A stretch of 64,000 nt of DNA, from assembly GCF_027943255.1 (NCBI RefSeq), contig NC_072893.1, positions 59,738,001 through 59,802,000 on the forward strand, written 5' to 3'. Made by a program: the position numbers and the translations under genes. The notes beneath the pieces are model-generated. The model saw only the letters and a list, made by a program, of their open reading frames with translations. It was not told the DNA's origin and did no database searches. Shown piece after piece: positions 59,152-64,000 of this stretch (its first letter is position 1; the number at the start of each line of letters is the position of its first letter). Source of the stretch: Anastrepha obliqua. Taxonomy: Eukaryota; Arthropoda; Insecta; Diptera; Tephritidae.

Positions 59152-60460
59152 TACAAGGTTTTAGCCACCTCCATAGCTTCTTCGAAAAAATGCCTAAATT
59201 TGTTAAATCCATTTCTGGCATTTTGAGATTGAATTTACCCCATGCACAAAATTTTAGCGAAATTGAAGAACATCTTGCAAGCAATCACCGCTTTTTGTTG
59301 CATTTAACCTTCATGTGCCCGGCTTACTACATCTGTAGTAAATTGTGAAAAAAAGTGAGATAAAAAAAAATTTTCTGAAACAACAATGCCCGAATTTTTT
59401 AGTAGCTTCCTAATTATCAAATCAAAGTCAATTAAGAGTATAATAACACTCGAACTATTATTTGCCTGACCTCTAGACCCTACTTGAAAAAAACATCATC
59501 TTGCGGCCGGCTTACTACATTTGTAGTAACCATATAAAATGTATGCAAAATAGTATTTTATAGTTGACTTCAGCTTGTCGCAACACGAAGAGGACGACAT
59601 TCGCAATGATGAGCAAGAAGAGGGTGCAATATTCGAAGCAGATTTCGAGGATGATTTTGATTCAGGCGAACCGCCCATTACCGAACGACATGATGCGTTG
59701 ATCGCTAAAGATCAAACTGCATGGCTTAAGAACTTTCCTAGCAAAGCTGTTCGCGTAAGTCGCCATAATGTATTTCGGAGCACTGTTGTGGGTCCAACTC
59801 GGGCTACCCAGGGTCTAATTGAGTCTGACGTCTTTGAGCTGATATTCACTCCATCAATGTTTCAACAAATTCTAGTAGATACGAATGAAAAAGCACGAAA
59901 AGCCTATGAGACTTGGAACGAGAAAAACTGCACTGGAGATAAAAGAATCTGGGAGAAATTAACCTTAATTGAACTAAGAGCATTTATAGGTCTTGTGTTA
60001 CTAGCAGGTGTAAATAAATCAAATGACGAAGATGTGGATGTGCTATGGAGCCAAGAATACATTTGCTTTTATCGAGCAGTAATGCCTAAGTCACGCTTCA
60101 AAGAAATTGTTCGATTCATTAGATTTGACAGCGAGCGTACAAGAGCAGTTTGGCTAGAAATCGATAAGGCTGCTCCAATATCTGAATTGTGGACACAAAT
60201 GAACGCAAATCTGCGCAAATATTACCAACCATCTGGAGAAATTACTGTGGATGAACAATTACTTGCTTATCGCGGTCGAACTAGGTTTACTCAGTACATA
60301 CCCTCTAAGCCTGCCAAGTATGGGATAAAGGTTTGGTTTGCATGCGATGCTAAGTCGTTCTATCCACTCAAAAGTGAAATATATACTGGAAAAAACTCAA
60401 ATGCTGGTCGAGCAAATAACGTAGGTGAAGGTGTTGTGCAAAGGTTAGTATGCCATTGGG

Positions 60461-60615
60461 GATTCCAGGTCAAAATCCCGAAAACACATGCCCGAATGGA
60501 CATTCACCCGAAACCCAATCACCCGAAAATAATTTACCCGAATAAATTTGCCCGAATACAAATACCCGAATCTTATTAATTTTCCCGAAAAATGCCCGAA
60601 AAATGCCCGAAAAAA
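60461..60615. repeat. MULE left TIR: ten CCCGAA hexamers
   Basis: Ten copies of CCCGAA lie between 60477 and 60615 at irregular steps of about 10-17 bp, usually preceded by TG, CA or TA (for example TGCCCGAAT, CACCCGAAA). All have the same orientation. They probably serve as repeated transposase-binding sites; that role is inferred. Confidence 0.9.
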
Positions 60616-60722
60616 TAAAAATAAATTTTATATAAAAATGTTAATAAATAATTAAAATTCAAAATTTTGTAAACAAGTTTTAATTATATGGCATGGTGTG
60701 AAAGAAATTGAATTGTGTGAAT

Positions 60723-62322
60723 TTAGGATATTTGAATGTTGTATGCTAAATTAGTTAAGTATTCCAAAATTTTGTTTTCTTCTTTATATCTTTGGTATTC
60801 TTCCGTTATTGTGCGTAATCGTTTTTGGAGTGATATCCAGGTTTGACGTGGTGTCGCTCTAACTTTGCGTCCAAGACTCAGCTCTGTGAGGCTCGTTTCA
60901 GTGTCTTGTTGTTCTTTCTGTATTTGCGTCAAAAATGCATATAAATCTGGATGGTTTTTATTCACCATCAACCGAAAGCGGTTGTGCCACCCTTCGCTTA
61001 CGTTATTTGTCCGATGAAGTCCTTGGAGGGTAGCTTCATACTGATTCCACAATTCGGGAGGGTAGCGGGGTGGCACAGCACGACGTCGACCTTGACCTCT
61101 TCGTCCGCAAACGTACGTGCGGTCAAAGTAATCTAAAACCTCCAATAAATCGTCCGAAACTTCATCTGACAATTCCTCAAAAGCATCAATGACATCAGAC
61201 GGAGGAACAAATGCCAGACTTAAAATCATGTGAGTTTGTTTTCGTATCGTGTCGTCGTTGGGGTCGTTGTAGTTAATTTGTAATCCTTCGTTCTGTATTT
61301 TTCTGTACATCGCCTGTCCAAGATGAAAAAAGCAACATCTTATTGTAGTCTCCGAGTACACTAAACGACAAGCATTTATAATAGGTATTTCAAAATCGGA
61401 AACAATTCTCTGGGGTATACAACCGTGTATTCCAGTTGATAAAGCTGCAGAATCTATTGCTCTCAAAACTGCCTCATATTGTTTAGTTTCCTTCGACGAT
61501 AATAGAGCAAACACAAAAGGGAAAGCAATGACGGTTGGCTCTTCTCCTTGATTGCTGGGCTTTATCACTTTGCCAATGACGGTGAATATTTGAGTAAAAA
61601 TGGAAGGTGAAACTTTAAAGGTGCCATCGAGAAACCAGGAGTCACTGTTAGCAAGACGTTCCAAATTATTGCGAGTTGTAAAAGCGAATACGCGACCTTC
61701 ACCAAAATTTTCATCGTCCCGAGAATCATAAAAAAGGAAGCGATCGTTTGCCAATGTTTTTTGATAACGCTGAGGTAACTCGTCTGTTTCCTCCAAACTT
61801 TTTGGATTTGGGGGCAGTGCACGTCTTCTTTCTCGTCTCAAAGATTTCTTAAGATTTTCACGCTCTGGTAGTTTGGCCAAAACACCAGGTTTCAAAGTAG
61901 AGAGATTATCGCGTAAAATCTGTTGAAAATTAAACCACATGTAGCAAATATAAAGGGAGTATAAAAAACCAAAAGAGGGAAAAAATATAACAAAAATAGA
62001 AATAAACAAAACTTTGTACTTGTGCTGGAGGGCATTCCGGATGATCTTCCGCGACTCGTTTTAAATTAACCTTCACTAATTCCGCTTTCGCTGTATCCTG
62101 ATTGGGCGGATGTTCATGAGGAGATTTTTTAGGGCCTTTTAAAACTATTAACTCAGAAACTGTCTGCAATGTAATTGCCCGCGCTTTGCATTCTTTTCTT
62201 CGAACCAATTGACAGTCCCAATAGAATTGATTATTTTTCGACGGTTTGGATCTGACATAAATGTATCCTCCGATTATTAATTTTTTTCCGACAAGTTGTC
62301 CCACTTCCTCAATTTCTTCCAT
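60723..62322 (-). CDS. FLYWCH-MULE transposase, two exons, apparently intact
   Basis: The ATG at 62322-62320 opens MEEIEEVGQLVGKK. Exon 1 (62322-62020, 101 codons) contains a FLYWCH/WRKY-GCM1-type zinc-binding domain: GGYIYVRSKPS, YWDCQLVRRKECKARAI and a late HEHPPN histidine pair. The intron (62019-61920, 100 bp) starts GTACAA and ends TTTCAACAG, and the frame is kept at phase 0. Exon 2 (61919-60723, 398 codons and TAA) carries the MULE domain. FLDGTFKVS holds the first Asp and IVSDFE the second, followed by RCCFFHLGQAMYRKI with the Cys/His motif. NNVSEGWHNRF holds the likely catalytic Glu. The total is 499 residues with no stop or frameshift. The enzyme would act in the nucleus, binding the TIR arrays and cutting the element out. 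It may belong to the Phantom group of animal MULEs; that is uncertain. Confidence 0.88.
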
Positions 62323-62481
62323 TTTTATGAATAATTAAGAACGAATGACTGACTGATGAATTTGACACAAGAATTTTGACAACATTTGTTATGAATAAAT
62401 AAAGGAATAGCACTCTTTTGTTCTTTTCTTGCATGTACTTCAAGTGTATACTAATTCTTAATTATTTTAAATTTTTTTTTC

Positions 62482-62621
62482 TTTTCGGGTAAAAGGATTC
62501 GGGCAAATGGGTTCGGGCGAAGACGTTCGGGCAAAAAAATTCGGGAAACTGTCAATTCGGGGAAATATACATTCGGGCGTGTGGATTCGGGCGGGTGTTT
62601 TCGGGCGTTTGGGCGTAAACG
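62482..62621. repeat. MULE right TIR: nine TTCGGG hexamers
   Basis: Nine copies of TTCGGG, the reverse complement of CCCGAA, lie between 62484 and 62609 at steps of about 12-18 bp. One copy carries an extra G. The array mirrors that of the left end in inverse orientation. Confidence 0.9.
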
Positions 62622-63629
62622 GCCATTGGGAGAACACCGGAAGGACTATTATTTGGGACAATTTTTTTACATCGCTAAACTTAGGCAAGTATTTAATGTC
62701 CAAAGGTCTTGCTATTCTTGGTACTGTTCATCAAAATAAAACGTTTGTACCATATGAAATGGGGGCTGACCGCAATCGTGCTGAAGAATCTTCCATTTTC
62801 GGGTTTCTCGATGGAAAGTTTTCTTTGGTATCTTATGTTCCAAAAAGGGGCAGATCAGTTATAATACTTGCCAGCACACCTTTGACAAATTCAATTGTAG
62901 CTGAAAAGAAAAACAAGCCGCAATACATCCTTGATTACAATGCAAACAAAGGAGGCGTCGACGCAATGGATAAAATGCTTTCTGCATATTCAACGAAACG
63001 CAAAACATTGCGTTGGCCCTTGGCCATGTTTTATAACATGCTGGACATAAGTGCACTTGCATCATTCATCATTTACTCGGAAAACAATCCATATAACCGG
63101 AGCTGTGGAGCTTGTCTAAGCAGCTTTTTATGCCAGCAATTGAACAGCGCTCTCAAGTTCCCCGGGCGCTGGGATTCCATCAAACACGCAAAGTTATCGA
63201 AATGACACTGGATCGATCCCTTTCTGCTACACCTAATGTTGATTCATCTATTTTACCTGATATTTCCAACGATAAACAACCAAAATATCCTGTACCTTGT
63301 AAATGCTGTGAAATAGGAAGTCGTAACAACACACGAAAAATCTGTAGTTGGTGCAAAAAGGCAGTGTGTAATTCACATGCCGAAACATATATTTTGGGAA
63401 AATGCTGTTCAACTCCTGAAAATTAAAACATTTTTTGTATTTAAATTATCACCTGAATTCAATATTTTTAAATAAAAAGGTTATTACACACGTACAAGTA
63501 AAAAAAAAACACCATACAAGTCTTTTTTTCTTAACATTACATTGGTTTTGCATGCAATTACGTAGTTACTACAAATGTAGTAAGCCGACCGGGTACGTAA
63601 GTTTTATATCCCGGGCACATGAAGGTTAA

Positions 63630-64000
63630 TATTGAAACGTTGTGTGCCAAATTTTAATATTAGAGTATCTTTGCAAGCAAGAGTAGGGTTAAGTCTTGCG
63701 GGGATTGACCGGTACAACATTCATCAATTTTATTGAGCTAAGAGCAATTTTATTTATTTATTATTGAGCAACCAAATTATTTTACAAAATTAGTTGAGAA
63801 GCTATGGCATCTTCAGTTTTAATCTGTCATCAATTTTATTTCAGCAGAATCCTAAGAGATATTGCTGATTGTTACAAGTGTCGTAATCAAGTGAATGCAA
63901 TATTTCGCTTTAATGAAAAATATATAGAACTTTGCACTGGCTATTCACTACAAATTAAACTTTTTCAATTTGCAAGCCTTTCAATTAGTCTGAAATTGTC
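63630..64000. other. AT-rich sequence right of the piggyBac
   Basis: No gene or repeat is recognised to the window end. Short TTTATTTATTTATT runs occur near 63750. Confidence 0.4.

Larger units (their letters stand above)
60452..62630. mobile_element. Complete Mutator-like (MULE) transposon with 9-bp target duplication
   Basis: The element proper is 60461-62621 (2161 bp), between perfect copies of GCCATTGGG (60452-60460 and 62622-62630). A 9-bp duplication is typical of MULEs. The two ends align as imperfect inverted repeats at the same offset: 27 bp in, both read CCCGAAAACAC, and shortly after GCCCGAAT. This independently confirms the boundaries. The TIRs continue as arrays of CCCGAA (see separate entries). 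Between them lies one minus-strand transposase gene. The perfect duplication and intact gene suggest a fairly recent insertion into the piggyBac. Confidence 0.95.
59575..63426 (+). pseudogene. piggyBac transposase gene split by a MULE insertion
   Basis: The first segment runs 59575-60460 and the second 62631-63426. The N-terminus is acidic (EEDDIRNDEQEEGA). The RNase H-like core shows ITVDEQL (first Asp), FACDAKSFYP (second Asp), and after the insertion IIWDNFFTS (third Asp). DYNANKGGVDAMDKML follows. The reading frame at 60460 and at 62631 is the same, so the insertion is the break. Two further defects exist. The expected start codon is TTG at 59575, with an in-frame stop upstream and no ATG (or a lost upstream exon ending at TTCAG). 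A one-base shift at about 63080-63112 puts the Cys-rich tail (CKCCEIG, CSWCKKAVCNSH) in another frame. Total coding length, about 595 codons, matches piggyBac. Confidence 0.9.
59304..63629 (+). mobile_element. piggyBac transposon with TTAA sites, interrupted by a MULE
   Basis: TTAA at 59304-59307 and 63626-63629 flank the 15-bp TIRs CCTTCATGTGCCCGG (59308-59322) and CCGGGCACATGAAGG (63611-63625), which match exactly. Three subterminal palindromes TTACTACA-NN-TGTAGTAA lie at 59324-59341, 59512-59529 and 63566-63583. Without the nested insertion (60461-62621 plus one 9-bp target copy) the element would be about 2.15 kb, a normal size. It carries one transposase gene on the plus strand. The second piggyBac at 53668 has different ends and palindromes, so these are two families. 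Confidence 0.95.

Noticed and set aside
62467..62703. 78-codon minus-strand frame at the MULE right end
   Set aside because: It is a translation of the CCCGAA array, whose repeats keep the frame open by chance.

Overview
This is a dipteran genomic window, most likely from a tephritid-type fruit fly. It is AT-rich and eukaryotic, and I recognise no host protein-coding gene, rRNA, tRNA gene or CRISPR array in it. The fly assignment rests on the transposon content: many Tc1/mariner families, Jockey-superfamily LINEs with RNase H, and a tRNA-derived SINE that I associate with tephritids from memory. Short tracts of the tacatatgta type, common in higher flies, also fit. What can be recognised is a graveyard of mobile elements set in unannotatable intergenic or intronic DNA.

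Layout. 1-11.5 kb: a MITE beside an 1.1-kb mariner with visible TIRs (1203-2316), an internally deleted copy of that mariner (about 7.15-7.47 kb) and a LINE 3' end. 11.9-14.3 kb: a LINE ORF2 fragment (reverse-transcriptase thumb plus RNase H) between two direct repeats of roughly 300 bp, then a SINE with a perfect 12-bp target duplication. 17.2-23.6 kb: three decayed mariners, one interrupted by a second SINE, and a LINE RT relic. 26.8-38 kb: a mariner with 30-bp TIRs, a Jockey-type LINE with its YADD motif, two other LINE 3' ends, a further mariner relic and three SINE fragments. 38-48.7 kb is mostly unrecognised DNA with a second MITE copy.

48.7-64 kb is the richest part. It holds a deleted mariner (48720-49389), a mariner with one frameshift and clear TIRs (51415-52703), a piggyBac deletion derivative (53668-55417), a LINE relic, two deleted copies of one mariner family, and a 4.3-kb piggyBac (59308-63625).

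The strongest finding is inside that last element. A complete Mutator-like (MULE) transposon of 2161 bp (60461-62621) sits within the piggyBac transposase gene. It has a perfect 9-bp target duplication and terminal inverted repeats built from 10 and 9 copies of the hexamer CCCGAA. It carries an apparently intact two-exon FLYWCH plus MULE transposase gene (499 codons, 100-bp intron). The piggyBac reading frame matches exactly on either side, so the host frame was continuous here before the insertion. Both piggyBac elements also carry three family-specific subterminal palindromes, two at the left end and one at the right.

These features do not form a pathway. They record successive transposition, internal deletion and nesting. 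All similarity statements come from reading the sequence; no alignment or database search was run.
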